The notes beneath the pieces were generated by a model. The model did not search any database and was not told the origin of the DNA. It saw nothing but the letters and a program-made list of their open reading frames with translations. A stretch of DNA of 64,000 nt from Empedobacter falsenii (lineage in GTDB: Bacteria > Bacteroidota > Bacteroidia > Flavobacteriales > Weeksellaceae): contig NZ_CP040908.1 in assembly GCF_013488205.1 (NCBI RefSeq), forward strand, positions 3,675,607 through 3,739,606, given 5' to 3'. Shown here piece by piece: positions 36,727-47,027 of the stretch. The position numbers and the translations under genes were made by a program. Every line of letters begins with the position of its first letter. Position 1 is the first letter of the stretch.

Positions 36727-38042
36727 ATCAACAACATAAAATAGCAGTAATTGGCTTAGGGTACGTAGGTTTACCTTTGGCTCGATTATTTGCAACAAAA
36801 TACCCTGTTGTTGGGTTTGATATCAATCAGAAACGTATTGCTGAATTAAATAGTGGAATTGATTCAACTTTAGAAGTTGAAAATAATGTTCTACAAAATG
36901 TTTTAGTTAAACAAAACCCTTTTAATTCACATTCTGACCTTGTCGAAGAATCTCAAAACGGACTGTTTTGCTCTTCAAATACAGAAGATATTAGAGATGC
37001 TACAATTTATGTGGTAACCGTTCCTACGCCAGTGGACAAAAATAATCGACCAGACTTGACTCCTTTGAAAAAAGCTTCGGAAACGGTAGGTAAAGTGTTA
37101 AAACCAAATGATATTGTTATTTACGAATCAACGGTTTATCCAGGTGTTACAGAAGAAGAATGTATTCCAGTATTGGAACAATTTTCGGGATTGAAGTTTA
37201 ACCAAGATTTTTATGCGGGATATTCGCCAGAGCGAATTAATCCTGGAGATAAAAAACATACGGTTGAGAAAATTTTAAAAGTAACATCAGGTTCAACGCC
37301 AGAAATTGGAAAAATTGTTGATGATTTATATCAATCAGTAATTGTTGCTGGGACTCATTTAGCACCTACAATCAAGGTTGCAGAAGCTTCAAAAGTGATC
37401 GAAAATTCGCAGCGTGATATCAATATTGCATTTATCAATGAATTATCGAAGATTTTTTCGCTAATGGATATTGATACAAACGATGTTTTAGAAGCTGCTG
37501 GAACTAAATGGAATTTTTTACCATTCAAACCAGGTCTTGTTGGAGGACATTGTATTGGTGTTGATCCATTTTATTTGGCTCAAAAAGCACAAGAAATTGG
37601 TTATTATTCTGAATTGATTTTAGCAGCAAGACGATTAAATGACTCGATGGGAGCTTTTGTAGCTTCGCAAGTTGTTAAATTGTTAATAAATAACGATATA
37701 AAAGTAAAAGGAGCAAGAGTTCTAAATTTAGGAATTACCTTTAAAGAAAATTGCCCTAATATTCGTAATTCGAAAGCAATTGATGTAATTAATGCATTAG
37801 AAGAATATGGAATAGAGGTGACAACTTTAGATCCTTGGGCTAACACAACAGAGGTGATGCACGAATATGGAATAAAATGTCATTCAGAACTTATCGAAGG
37901 ATCTAAATTTGATGCGATTATCTTGACTGTTTCACACGACGAATTTTTAAATCTTCAGTTAAATGATTATTTAAAAGAAAATGGTGTGATTTATGATGTA
38001 AAAGGGGCTTTGCCTAAAGAAGAAGTTGATAAACGACTATAA
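36723..38042 (+). CDS. Nucleotide-sugar dehydrogenase (WbpO/TviB-like), copy 1, with a repeat-derived insertion
   Basis: 439 residues. Rossmann loop [19 protein letters not shown], substrate region [34 protein letters not shown], the catalytic Cys in [12 protein letters not shown], and [14 protein letters not shown]. The type oxidises the C6 hydroxyl of UDP-HexNAc to a uronic acid with two NAD+. Compared with the paralogue at 43,341, it carries seven extra residues (HSDLVEE region, about 70-80) encoded by a dispersed palindromic repeat (36,928-36,955). The reading frame is kept and all catalytic motifs are present. Confidence 0.85.
   Translation: MNQQHKIAVIGLGYVGLPLARLFATKYPVVGFDINQKRIAELNSGIDSTLEVENNVLQNVLVKQNPFNSHSDLVEESQNGLFCSSNTEDIRDATIYVVTVPTPVDKNNRPDLTPLKKASETVGKVLKPNDIVIYESTVYPGVTEEECIPVLEQFSGLKFNQDFYAGYSPERINPGDKKHTVEKILKVTSGSTPEIGKIVDDLYQSVIVAGTHLAPTIKVAEASKVIENSQRDINIAFINELSKIFSLMDIDTNDVLEAAGTKWNFLPFKPGLVGGHCIGVDPFYLAQKAQEIGYYSELILAARRLNDSMGAFVASQVVKLLINNDIKVKGARVLNLGITFKENCPNIRNSKAIDVINALEEYGIEVTTLDPWANTTEVMHEYGIKCHSELIEGSKFDAIILTVSHDEFLNLQLNDYLKENGVIYDVKGALPKEEVDKRL
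36928..36955 (+). repeat. Dispersed palindromic repeat (HSDLVEES-coding) inside the dehydrogenase gene
   Basis: The segment reads CATTCTGACCTTGTCGAAGA followed by ATCTCA, an imperfect palindrome (ATTCT-GAC-CTT-GTC-GA-AGAAT). It resembles the widespread Bacteroidota intergenic repeat that would code for HSELVEES. A related copy lies at about 62,020-62,045 on the other strand. The paralogous gene lacks it, giving a 21-base in-frame difference. Confidence 0.6.
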
Positions 38043-38049
38043 AAATACT

Positions 38050-39096
38050 ATGAAAACTATTTTAATTACTGGAGGAGCTGGATTTATCGGTTCTCACGTT
38101 GTAAGAGAATTTGTCTTAAAATATCCTGAAACGAAAATCATCAACCTTGATGCGTTAACGTATGCGGGTAATTTAGAGAATTTGAAAGACATCGAAATTA
38201 AATCAAATTACGAATTCGTAAAAGCTGATATTACTGACGCAAAACATATATTAGAAGTTTTTGAAAAATATCAGCCAGATGGTGTCATCCATTTAGCAGC
38301 TGAATCTCATGTGGATCGTTCTATTACAAATCCGTTAGAATTTGTGATGACCAATGTGATTGGAACAGTAAACTTATTGAATGCTGCAAAAACGATTTGG
38401 AACAATAATTTTGAAGGAAAACGTTTTCATCATGTTTCGACAGATGAGGTTTTTGGCGCTTTAGGTGATGAAGGTTTTTTTACAGAAGAAACTTCTTATG
38501 ATCCGCATTCGCCATATTCAGCATCAAAAGCATCTTCGGATCATTTTGTAAGAGCATATCATGATACATATGGTTTACCAATTGTGATGACGAATTGCTC
38601 AAACAATTATGGACCAAATCATTTTCCAGAAAAATTAATTCCATTGTGTATTCATAATATTTTGAATGGAAATCCATTACCAATTTATGGAGACGGAAAA
38701 TATACACGCGATTGGTTATTTGTAATCGATCATGCCAAAGCGATTGATTTAGTTTTCCATGAAGGAAAAAATGGAGGTTCTTACAATGTAGGAGGTTTCA
38801 ACGAATGGAAAAATATCGATTTGGTAAAAGAATTGTGCAAGCAAATGGATGAAAAATTAGGGAAAGAAGCAGGAACTTCAAAACAATTAATCACATTTGT
38901 GAAAGATCGTCCAGGACATGATTTACGTTATGCAATTGATGCAACAAAAATCAACGAAGAATTAGGCTGGAAACCAAGTGTGACGTTTGAGCAAGGTTTG
39001 AGTCTAACAATTGATTGGTTTTTATCCAACAAAGAATGGTTAGATAATGTAACGTCTGGCGATTACCAAAATTACTACGAAAAACAATATAATTAA
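38050..39096 (+). CDS. rfbB: dTDP-glucose 4,6-dehydratase
   Basis: 348 residues from the ATG at 38,050. The frame also has an ATG at 38,026 inside the previous gene, but MKTILITGGAGFIGSHVVREF is the family start. HVSTDEVFGALG and YSASKASSDHFVRAY hold the Thr, Asp, Glu and YxxxK residues. It makes dTDP-4-keto-6-deoxyglucose, the branch point for rhamnose and for the Fdt/Qdt amino sugars encoded downstream. Confidence 0.94.
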   Translation: MKTILITGGAGFIGSHVVREFVLKYPETKIINLDALTYAGNLENLKDIEIKSNYEFVKADITDAKHILEVFEKYQPDGVIHLAAESHVDRSITNPLEFVMTNVIGTVNLLNAAKTIWNNNFEGKRFHHVSTDEVFGALGDEGFFTEETSYDPHSPYSASKASSDHFVRAYHDTYGLPIVMTNCSNNYGPNHFPEKLIPLCIHNILNGNPLPIYGDGKYTRDWLFVIDHAKAIDLVFHEGKNGGSYNVGGFNEWKNIDLVKELCKQMDEKLGKEAGTSKQLITFVKDRPGHDLRYAIDATKINEELGWKPSVTFEQGLSLTIDWFLSNKEWLDNVTSGDYQNYYEKQYN

Positions 39097-39097
39097 G

Positions 39098-39646
39098 ATG
39101 AAAGCGACAGAAACTAAATTAAAAGGTTGTTTTATTTTAGAACCAACAGTTTTTGAAGATTCGAGAGGATATTTCTTCGAAGCGTATCATGAAGATAAAA
39201 TGGAAGAAATATTGGGCTATAAACCAACTTTTGTTCAAGATAATCAATCTAATTCATCTTACGGAGTTGTTCGTGGTTTACATATGCAAGCGGGAGAGCA
39301 TTCGCAGGCAAAGCTGGTTCGTGTTGTAGAAGGTGCTGTGATTGATGTTGCAGTTGATGTTCGTCCTGGTTCTGAAACATATGGACAATCAGTTGCAGTT
39401 GAATTATCTGCTGATAACAAAAGACAATTGTTTATTCCAAGAGGATTTTTACATGGTTTTTCTGTTATTTCTGAATCAGCGACATTTTTATATAAATGTG
39501 ACAATGGCTATAATAAAGCCTCTGAAGATGGAGTTTATCCATTAGATCAAGAAATTGGAATTGATTGGGGGGTTCCTTCAGATAAAATGATTATTTCTGA
39601 TAAAGATCAAGAAGCGCAATCATTTCAAACATTTCAAACAAAATAA
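39098..39646 (+). CDS. rfbC: dTDP-4-dehydrorhamnose 3,5-epimerase
   Basis: 182 residues of the RmlC cupin fold. The catalytic His is in GVVRGLHMQ and the partner Tyr/Asp region is FIPRGFLHGFSV. It epimerises C3 and C5 of the dTDP-4-keto sugar on the way to dTDP-L-rhamnose. It starts one base after rfbB. No rfbD reductase is present in the window, so that step must be encoded elsewhere if rhamnose is made. Confidence 0.92.
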   Translation: MKATETKLKGCFILEPTVFEDSRGYFFEAYHEDKMEEILGYKPTFVQDNQSNSSYGVVRGLHMQAGEHSQAKLVRVVEGAVIDVAVDVRPGSETYGQSVAVELSADNKRQLFIPRGFLHGFSVISESATFLYKCDNGYNKASEDGVYPLDQEIGIDWGVPSDKMIISDKDQEAQSFQTFQTK

Positions 39647-39667
39647 CTAAACTAAAAATACTATAAA

Positions 39668-40528
39668 TTGAAAGGAATAATTTTAGCTGGAGGATCTGGT
39701 ACAAGGTTGCATCCATTAACATTAGCGGTTAGTAAACAGTTAATGCCAGTATATGATAAACCAATGATCTATTATCCATTATCAACTTTGATGTTGGCAG
39801 GGATTAATGAAATATTGATTATTTCTACGCCTCATGATTTACCACATTTTGAAAAATTATTAGGTGACGGATCGCAAATAGGATGTAAATTTTCTTATAA
39901 AGAACAACCAAGTCCAGATGGTTTAGCGCAAGCTTTTATTTTAGGAGAAGAGTTTATTGGAGATGATAAAGTAGCATTAATTTTAGGAGATAATATTTTC
40001 TACGCATCTGGAATGTCAAAACTATTGCAAGATTCTGCAAACCCTGACGGAGGAGTGGTTTTTGCTTACCAAGTTTCTGATCCAGAACGTTATGGAGTAG
40101 TAGAGTTTAATGAGAAGAATGAAGTAGTTTCTATCGAAGAAAAACCTTCTGAACCTAAATCAAATTATGCAGTTCCTGGATTATATTTTTATGACAATGA
40201 TGTGGTAGAAATAGCTAAAAATATCAAACCATCTCCTCGTGGAGAATTAGAAATTACAGATATCAATGCTGAATATCTTAAAAGAGGTAAATTGAAAGTT
40301 GGTGTTTTCAACCGTGGTACAGCATGGTTAGATACAGGTACAATCAATTCGTTAATGCAAGCTGGACAATTTGTTCAAGTAATTGAAGAACGTCAAGGAA
40401 TGAAAATTGGTGCGATTGAAGAAGTAGCTTATCGTATGGGTTATATTGACAAGCAGCAATTAGAAAAAATTGCAGAACCATTACGTAAAAGTGGGTATGG
40501 GGAGTATCTGATTAGAATAATAAAATAA
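39668..40528 (+). CDS. rfbA: Glucose-1-phosphate thymidylyltransferase (TTG start)
   Basis: 286 residues. The start codon is TTG at 39,668, chosen because [22 protein letters not shown] must be complete and no ATG lies just upstream. [29 protein letters not shown] and GTAWLDTGT are the catalytic and sugar-binding motifs. It makes dTDP-glucose for rfbB. The order here is rfbB-rfbC-rfbA. Confidence 0.93.
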   Translation: MKGIILAGGSGTRLHPLTLAVSKQLMPVYDKPMIYYPLSTLMLAGINEILIISTPHDLPHFEKLLGDGSQIGCKFSYKEQPSPDGLAQAFILGEEFIGDDKVALILGDNIFYASGMSKLLQDSANPDGGVVFAYQVSDPERYGVVEFNEKNEVVSIEEKPSEPKSNYAVPGLYFYDNDVVEIAKNIKPSPRGELEITDINAEYLKRGKLKVGVFNRGTAWLDTGTINSLMQAGQFVQVIEERQGMKIGAIEEVAYRMGYIDKQQLEKIAEPLRKSGYGEYLIRIIK

Positions 40529-40544
40529 GCTACAATACAGAGCA

Positions 40545-41513
40545 ATGAAACACATCTTAATTACAGGAGGAGCAGGATTTATCGGATCTAACTTAACCGA
40601 ATTTTTTTTAGGAAATGACTATCAAGTGACTTGTTTAGATAATTTTGCAACAGGACATCGTCATAATGTAGAGCCTTTTTTGGGACATCCAAATTATAAA
40701 TTAATTGAAGGTGATATACGCGATTTAGTAACATGTCATAAAGCAGTTGAAGGTGTAGATTATGTGTTGCATCAAGCAGCTTTAGGATCGGTACCTCGTT
40801 CTATTAATGATCCAATTACTTCTAATGAGGTGAATGTTTCAGGTTTTTTGAATATGTTGGTTGCTGCACGCGATGCTGGAGTTAAGCGTTTTGTGTATGC
40901 CGCTTCATCTTCAACATATGGAGATTCAGAAAACTTACCGAAAGTAGAAGACATTATTGGAAAACCACTTTCTCCTTATGCCATTACAAAATATGTGAAT
41001 GAGTTGTATGCAGATATTTTTAGCAAAACTTATGGTTTATCATGTATAGGATTGCGCTATTTTAATGTATTCGGTCGTCGTCAAGATCCAAATGGAGCTT
41101 ATGCAGCAGTTATTCCATTGTTTGTAAAACAATTTATGAATTATGAATCTCCAAAGATTAACGGGACAGGAGATTATTCTCGCGATTTTACTTACATTGA
41201 TAATGTGATTCAGATGAATGAACGTGCAATGTTAACAGAAAATGAAGGAGCAATAAATACAGTTTATAATACAGCAGTAGGAGATAGAACTACTTTAAAT
41301 GATTTAGTGAAATATTTACGTGAATATTTAAGTGAATACGATGCTGATATTGCAAATGTAGAAGTGATTCATGGACCAAATCGTATTGGAGACATTCCTC
41401 ATTCGCTAGCGTCTATAGAAAAAGCGAAAACATTATTAGGTTACGAACCTACTCATACAATTGATAAAGGCTTAAAAGAAGCTGTAAAATGGTATTGGGA
41501 TAATTTGAAATAG
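40545..41513 (+). CDS. wbpP: UDP-N-acetylglucosamine 4-epimerase-like SDR (WbpP type)
   Basis: 322 residues. TGGAGFIGSNLTEFFL (NAD loop), CLDNFATGHRHNV, AALGSVPRSINDP, YAASSSTYGD, YAITKYVNELYAD and RYFNVFGRRQDPNGAYAAVIP together are the WbpP/TviC signature. It would interconvert UDP-GlcNAc and UDP-GalNAc or their uronic acids. Together with a WbpO/TviB-like dehydrogenase on each side it suggests a HexNAc uronic acid residue in the polymer. That sugar assignment is inference. Confidence 0.85.
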   Translation: MKHILITGGAGFIGSNLTEFFLGNDYQVTCLDNFATGHRHNVEPFLGHPNYKLIEGDIRDLVTCHKAVEGVDYVLHQAALGSVPRSINDPITSNEVNVSGFLNMLVAARDAGVKRFVYAASSSTYGDSENLPKVEDIIGKPLSPYAITKYVNELYADIFSKTYGLSCIGLRYFNVFGRRQDPNGAYAAVIPLFVKQFMNYESPKINGTGDYSRDFTYIDNVIQMNERAMLTENEGAINTVYNTAVGDRTTLNDLVKYLREYLSEYDADIANVEVIHGPNRIGDIPHSLASIEKAKTLLGYEPTHTIDKGLKEAVKWYWDNLK

Positions 41514-41517
41514 AATT

Positions 41518-43339
41518 ATGGGGTTTAGATACGATATACAGGGATTAAGAGCTATAGCTGTTCTTCTGGTATTTGTTTTTCATTTGAATTCCTCTTGGTT
41601 AACTGGAGGTTTTATAGGAGTTGATATCTTCTTTGTAATTTCTGGATTTTTAGTTAGTAGTATTATTTTACATAAAAAAGAGAAAGCTACATTTGGATTT
41701 ATAGATTTTTATATAGGAAGAATTAAACGAATTGTTCCTGTGTTATTATTGCTTTTAGTTTTTGTTGGGATTGTAGGAGCGTGGATTTATTTAAGTGGAG
41801 ATATACAAGGACTTCGTAAAAATATGTTTCATTCAGCTATTTTTAATTCTAATAATTATTTAGCAAGTCTCGATAATTATTTTGGAGCAAGTAGCCAGGA
41901 AAACCCTTTATTACATACATGGACATTGTCTATTGAGATGCAGTTTTACTTTTTACTTCCTTTGTTTTTGATATTATTCAATAGGAAGTATATAGTGTCA
42001 ATAAGTTTGGCTATTATAATATTATTATTTAGCTATTCTTTCTATAATAGTACTTTTTTGAATAATCAAAGTGCAATGTACTTTTCTTTAATAGCGCGAA
42101 TTCCAGAGTTTCTAATTGGGACTGTATTTGCAGTAAAAGCAAATGAAATAACAAAGGTAATAGGTAATAATAAGAATGTAATAGCTATAGCTTCTTTAAT
42201 AGGTATTATATTATGTGGATTGTTCTATACAGAATATATTAACTTCCCTGGTTTATGGGTAATATTACCTTGTTTGTTTACTGGAATTATATTAGTTACT
42301 ACAGAATCAAAAATGAATATCTTGTTTTCGAATAAGATATTAGTACATATTGGAGAGCTATCGTATTCTATTTATTTATGGCATTGGACTATTATGGCTT
42401 TTGTTAGATATTATAATGCTCGAGTTGATTTTGTTTGGTATGAAATGCTATTAATTGTAATATTAACTTATATTTTATCTTGGTTGTCTTATACTTATGT
42501 TGAAAATATTTTTAGAACTTATACCAATAGAAAATTTTTTATTCAGTTTGGAGCAATGATCTGTAGCTTAGGATTAGTGGTTTTTGGGATGCCAAAATTA
42601 AATAATTATTTGTCACCTATACCAGAAATATATTCTAAACCAATATTTGGGTTAAATTCACATGGCAAGACATTTAAAAGAGCCGATTTTCTAGGTGATA
42701 CAATAAAAACGAATGACTCTATTTTATTGATTGGAGATAGTCATGCTTTAGTATATAAAAGAATTTTGGAGATTAGTGGAAATGAATATAAATTTAATTT
42801 TAAAACAATAACAAACGATTTGTATCCGAATATTCCTAATTTAGATAAGAATGATTTTATTTCTTTAAAGTATTATAATCAATATGAAAATTTAATCGAG
42901 GAAAGCAGAAGGTTATTTAAGGAATCTAAAATTATTTTTATCTCTTCTATTTGGGCAAAATCTATTTTTTCTTTAGAGCCAGCTTTTAAAGATTTTGTTC
43001 AAAGTTTAAATAAGGATCAGCATATTATTATTATTTCTGATTACCCAGAATTTGATAGAAATCCATTAAGAATTACTAGAGGTTTTGTTTATAAAAAGGA
43101 AGGGGTTTGAAATAAAAGAGACAAAATCTGATATACCCGATTATGTAATGGAAGTAGCTAGTCAGAATAAAAATGTTCATTATTTGAAATTAGATTATTC
43201 AGAGTTTCAAAATCTACCAATGATTAATGATACTTTGGCTTATTATGATGGTGGTCATATGAATTATTATGGTACTTCTAAAGTAGGAGAGGCCTTTAGT
43301 AAAGATATATATGAATTTTTAAAAAAAATAAAAAAATAA
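41518..43339 (+). pseudogene. OafA/YrhL-type acyltransferase with C-terminal SGNH domain, frameshifted
   Basis: Frame 1 (41,518-43,110) gives an acyltransferase-3 membrane domain (YDIQGLRAIAVLLVFVFH, GVDIFFVISGF, about ten helices) followed by an SGNH hydrolase start (LLIGDSHALVYKR). It stops at a TGA just after 43,105. The rest, including the catalytic DGGHMN, continues in another frame to 43,339. Removing one base from the GGGG run at 43,102-43,105 or the nearby A5 run restores about 606 residues, the usual length. As it stands, the SGNH catalytic Asp-His pair is lost. It could be a real mutation or a sequencing error. Confidence 0.82.
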
Positions 43340-43340
43340 A

Positions 43341-44621
43341 ATGGAGAAAATAGTAATTATAGGGTTAGGGTATGTAGGATTACCTTTAGCACGTTTATTT
43401 GCAACTAAATATCCTGTAGTAGGATTTGATATTAATCAAAAACGAATTGAAGAATTAAGTACTGGAACAGACTCTACTTTAGAAGTTTCTGATGATGTAT
43501 TAAAATCTGTTTTAGTGAAAGAAAATCCTTTTAAAACTAATTCGAATGGATTGTATTGCTCAAATAATTTGGATGATATTAAAGATGCAAATATTTATGT
43601 TGTAACAGTACCTACACCTGTGGATAAGCACAATCGTCCGGATTTAACCCCATTGTATAAATCTTCAGAGACAGTTGGTAAAGTATTATCAAAAGGAGAT
43701 ATTGTAATTTATGAATCAACTGTTTATCCAGGAGTTACGGAAGAAGAATGTGTTCCCGTATTAGAAAAAATTTCTGGACTTAGGTTTAATGAAGATTTCT
43801 TTGCAGGATATTCTCCAGAACGTATCAACCCAGGAGATAAAGAACATACAGTAGAGAAAATCTTGAAGGTGACTTCAGGCTCTACACCTGAGATTGGAAT
43901 AATTGTAAATGATATTTACAAATCGGTTATTACTGCAGGAACTCACTTAGCTCCTACAATTAGAGTTGCAGAAGCTGCAAAAGTAATCGAAAATTCTCAA
44001 CGTGATATTAATATTGCTTTTGTTAATGAGTTAGCAAAAATTTTCAATTTATTAGAGATCGATACACATGCAGTTTTAGAAGCAGCAGGTACAAAATGGA
44101 ATTTCTTGCCATTCAAACCAGGTTTAGTTGGAGGACATTGCATTGGTGTAGATCCATATTATTTAGCGCAAAAAGCGCAAGAAAAAGGATATCATCCAGA
44201 AATCATATTGGCAGGAAGACGTCTTAATGATTCTATGGGAAAATATGTTGCTGAACAAGTTGTAAAAGCAATGATTAAGAAGAATATCAATGTCAATGGC
44301 AGTAAAGTTTTAATGTTAGGTATTACTTTTAAAGAAAATTGCCCAGATGTTAGAAATACTAAAATTGTTGATGTAATTGCAGCGCTTGAAGATTTCGGAA
44401 TTGCAGTAACCATTTATGATCCATGGGCAAATCCAGATGAAGTTCTACATGAATATAGTGTAAAGAGTTTTAAAGAATTGCCTAATGATAAATTTGATTG
44501 TGTAATTCTTGGGGTTGCTCATAACGATTTTAAGACTCTTGATATTAATAGTTTGACAAAAGAAGATTACATTATATATGATGTGAAAAATATTTTGAAA
44601 TATGCAGATAGTAGATTGTAA
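43341..44621 (+). CDS. Nucleotide-sugar dehydrogenase (WbpO/TviB-like), copy 2
   Basis: 426 residues, close paralogue of the gene at 36,723, with the same motifs: [40 protein letters not shown], catalytic Cys in [21 protein letters not shown]. It lacks the seven-residue repeat-derived insertion. Two such dehydrogenases in one locus suggest either redundancy or two different uronic acid products. It starts one base after the frameshifted acyltransferase frame. Confidence 0.88.
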   Translation: MEKIVIIGLGYVGLPLARLFATKYPVVGFDINQKRIEELSTGTDSTLEVSDDVLKSVLVKENPFKTNSNGLYCSNNLDDIKDANIYVVTVPTPVDKHNRPDLTPLYKSSETVGKVLSKGDIVIYESTVYPGVTEEECVPVLEKISGLRFNEDFFAGYSPERINPGDKEHTVEKILKVTSGSTPEIGIIVNDIYKSVITAGTHLAPTIRVAEAAKVIENSQRDINIAFVNELAKIFNLLEIDTHAVLEAAGTKWNFLPFKPGLVGGHCIGVDPYYLAQKAQEKGYHPEIILAGRRLNDSMGKYVAEQVVKAMIKKNINVNGSKVLMLGITFKENCPDVRNTKIVDVIAALEDFGIAVTIYDPWANPDEVLHEYSVKSFKELPNDKFDCVILGVAHNDFKTLDINSLTKEDYIIYDVKNILKYADSRL

Positions 44622-44625
44622 TATT

Positions 44626-45027
44626 ATGAAATCAAAAATAATAAACCTTCCAAAGATTATAGATAAAAGAGGTAATTTATCCTTTTTTCAAGGTAATAAT
44701 CAGCTTCCTTTTGAAATTGCTAGAACCTATTGGATTTATGATGTACCAGGAGGCGAAGTTCGAGGAAGTCATGCATTTAAAAATCAAAATGAATTTATTA
44801 TTGCATTATCGGGTAGTTTTGATGTGGTTATTAATGATGGTGCTGTAGAACAAAGGTTTTCACTAAATAGATCATATTATGGACTTTACATACCTAAAAT
44901 GTTGTGGAGAAAATTAGAGAATTTTTCGACAAATTCTTTAGCATTAATTGTATCAGACAAAAAATACGATGAGAACGACTATATCAGAGATTTTGATGAA
45001 TTTAAAAAATTAATAAATGCAAAATAA
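44626..45027 (+). CDS. FdtA/QdtA-like cupin, first copy, catalytic His51 replaced by Phe
   Basis: 133 residues from the ATG at 44,626, just after the dehydrogenase stop. WxcM-like cupin: DKRGNLSF, YWIYDVPGGEVRGSHAF, ALSGSFDVVINDG, LYIPKMLWRKLENF. FdtA/QdtA 3,4-ketoisomerases use two His residues in RGxHAH (49 and 51); here His49 is kept and position 51 is Phe. It may be inactive, structural, or of altered specificity. It overlaps the second copy by 11 bases. Confidence 0.8.
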   Translation: MKSKIINLPKIIDKRGNLSFFQGNNQLPFEIARTYWIYDVPGGEVRGSHAFKNQNEFIIALSGSFDVVINDGAVEQRFSLNRSYYGLYIPKMLWRKLENFSTNSLALIVSDKKYDENDYIRDFDEFKKLINAK

Positions 45028-45439
45028 ATTATCAGTGTTTGATTGTTCAGTTATTGATTTAGGTAAAATTAGTTTCGATGAAGGTAATCTTACTGTTATT
45101 GAGAATAATTCGACATTTCCTTTTGATGTCAAAAGAGTTTTTTATTTGTATGATATTGCAGGAGGAGAAAGTAGGGGAGCTCATGCCCATATAGAATGTC
45201 ATCAATTTTTAATAGCTGCAAGTGGAAGTTTTGAAGTAAGCCTTGATGATGGTAATTACAAACGTCAAGTTTTGTTAAACAGACCAAATATAGGATTACA
45301 TATTCCTCCAGGAATTTGGGCCTCAGAAATTAATTTTTCATCAGGAGCGATCTGTTTGGTTATGGCTTCTCATCAATATAATGAAGAAGATTATCTTAGA
45401 AATTATGAAGACTTTTTAAATTATATTCAAAATGATTAA
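45017..45439 (+). CDS. fdtA: dTDP-4-keto-6-deoxyglucose 3,4-ketoisomerase (FdtA/QdtA), second copy
   Basis: 140 residues. [37 protein letters not shown] contains the intact His-Ala-His pair (56 and 58), and [35 protein letters not shown] is typical. It converts the RfbB product to the 3-keto sugar needed by the FdtB aminotransferase. Overlaps both neighbours (11 and 8 bases), so tightly coupled. Fdt (fucose) and Qdt (quinovose) types cannot be told apart by eye. Confidence 0.85.
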   Translation: MQNKLSVFDCSVIDLGKISFDEGNLTVIENNSTFPFDVKRVFYLYDIAGGESRGAHAHIECHQFLIAASGSFEVSLDDGNYKRQVLLNRPNIGLHIPPGIWASEINFSSGAICLVMASHQYNEEDYLRNYEDFLNYIQND

Positions 45440-45917
45440 GATACATCCTTTATCTGATGTGCAAAGTCAACATATTGGTGACGGCACTTCTGTTTGGCAA
45501 TTTTCAGTAATTCTATCTGAAGCAAGAATTGGACAAAATTGTAATATTAATTGTCAAGTATTTATAGAAAACGATGTTATAATCGGTAATAATGTTACCA
45601 TAAAACCAGGAGTTCAAATTTGGGATGGTGTTACTCTGGAAGATAATGTATTTATAGGACCAAATGTAACTTTTACAAATGATTTAAAACCAAGATCAAA
45701 ACAGTACCCAGAAAGTTTTGAAAAGACATTAATAAAAAAAGGAGCTTCTATAGGAGCAAACTCCACAGTAATCGCTGGAAATGTAATAGGTGAAAATGCT
45801 ATGATTGGAGCAGGAAGTGTAATTACTAAAGAAGTTCCAGCTAATACAGTTTGGTTTGGAAATCCAGCTAAACAAAAAGGTGTAATTGACGAAAATGGAC
45901 AAATAATTTATTTATAA
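45432..45917 (+). CDS. fdtC: N-acetyltransferase of the FdtC/QdtC/WlbB left-handed beta-helix type
   Basis: 161 residues. Hexapeptide repeats fill most of it ([66 protein letters not shown]). The catalytic-region [20 protein letters not shown] matches the WlbB family. It would acetylate the 3-amino group of dTDP-3-amino-3,6-dideoxyhexose using acetyl-CoA. Its position between fdtA and the aminotransferase gene supports this. Confidence 0.85.
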   Translation: MIKIHPLSDVQSQHIGDGTSVWQFSVILSEARIGQNCNINCQVFIENDVIIGNNVTIKPGVQIWDGVTLEDNVFIGPNVTFTNDLKPRSKQYPESFEKTLIKKGASIGANSTVIAGNVIGENAMIGAGSVITKEVPANTVWFGNPAKQKGVIDENGQIIYL

Positions 45918-45926
45918 AACACTCAC

Positions 45927-47027
45927 ATGATTAAATTCTTAGACTTACAAAAAATAAATTTATCTCATCAAGAAGAAATAGAAGAAAGAATGTTAAAAAC
46001 ATTCCGTTCTGGTTGGTATTTACAAGGAGAAGAGCTAAAAACTTTTGAAAATAACTTGTCAAATTATATTGGAGCAAAACATGGTATTGGTGTTGCAAAT
46101 GGATTAGATGCGTTAAGATTGATTCTTAGAGGCTACATAGAACTAGGTATTATGAAAAAAGGGGATGAAGTTTTAGTACCTTCTAATACATATATAGCTT
46201 CTATTCTTGCAATTTCTGATAATGGACTTGTTCCGATTTTGGTTGAACCTTCTGACGATAATTTTAATATTGATATAGATAAAATCGAGGATAAGATTAC
46301 AGATAAAACGAAAGGAATCTTAATTGTTCATTTGTATGGAAGAGCTGTTTTCTCTAAAAAATTAAGAGATATTGCGACAAAACATAATCTTAAAATTATT
46401 GAAGATAACGCCCAAGCCATAGGAGCTAAATGGGAAGGAATAAGAACTGGAAATTTAGGTGATGCATCTGGATTTAGCTTTTATCCAGGGAAAAACCTTG
46501 GTGCTTTAGGAGATGCAGGTGCAGTTACAACCAATGATGACGATTTAGCTGCAGCTATTAGAGCTATAGCTAATTACGGGTCCAATAAAAAATATGTAAA
46601 CACCTATAAAGGTCTTAATAGTCGTTTAGACGAAATTCAGGCTGCCGTTTTGGATGTAAAACTAAAGTATATTGATAAGGACAATGATATAAGAAGAGAA
46701 ATAGCCAAAAGATATTTAGCAGAAATTAAGAATCCTAAAATTATTCTTCCAGAAAACCCTCAAGACGAAGCAGAACATGTTTGGCATGTATTTGTTGTAA
46801 GAACAGAGCATAGAAATGGATTGCAAGCTTATTTGGATGACAACGGAATTCAAACGATTATTCATTACCCAACTCCGCCACATAAGCAAGAAGCTTATAA
46901 AGAATGGAATGATTTATCATATCCAATTTCGGAAAAAATGCATAACGAAGTATTGAGTTTGCCTATTAGTCCTGTGATGGATGAAAATGAAGTTATTGAA
47001 ATAATAAAAATCTTGAATTCTTATTAA
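45927..47027 (+). CDS. fdtB: PLP-dependent sugar aminotransferase (DegT/DnrJ/EryC1/StrS, FdtB/QdtB)
   Basis: 366 residues. [27 protein letters not shown], and [23 protein letters not shown] with the PLP Lys in GKNLG. The C-terminal [22 protein letters not shown] and [13 protein letters not shown] are standard. It adds the 3-amino group from glutamate. With fdtA and fdtC it completes the route to dTDP-Fuc3NAc or dTDP-Qui3NAc. Its stop overlaps the flippase start by one base. Confidence 0.88.
   Translation: MIKFLDLQKINLSHQEEIEERMLKTFRSGWYLQGEELKTFENNLSNYIGAKHGIGVANGLDALRLILRGYIELGIMKKGDEVLVPSNTYIASILAISDNGLVPILVEPSDDNFNIDIDKIEDKITDKTKGILIVHLYGRAVFSKKLRDIATKHNLKIIEDNAQAIGAKWEGIRTGNLGDASGFSFYPGKNLGALGDAGAVTTNDDDLAAAIRAIANYGSNKKYVNTYKGLNSRLDEIQAAVLDVKLKYIDKDNDIRREIAKRYLAEIKNPKIILPENPQDEAEHVWHVFVVRTEHRNGLQAYLDDNGIQTIIHYPTPPHKQEAYKEWNDLSYPISEKMHNEVLSLPISPVMDENEVIEIIKILNSY

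Noticed and set aside
37878..37910. Second repeat insertion (HSELIEGSK) in the first dehydrogenase
   Set aside because: The resemblance is striking, but the paralogue differs by only about one residue in length here, so ordinary divergence is as likely; mentioned only as part of another finding.
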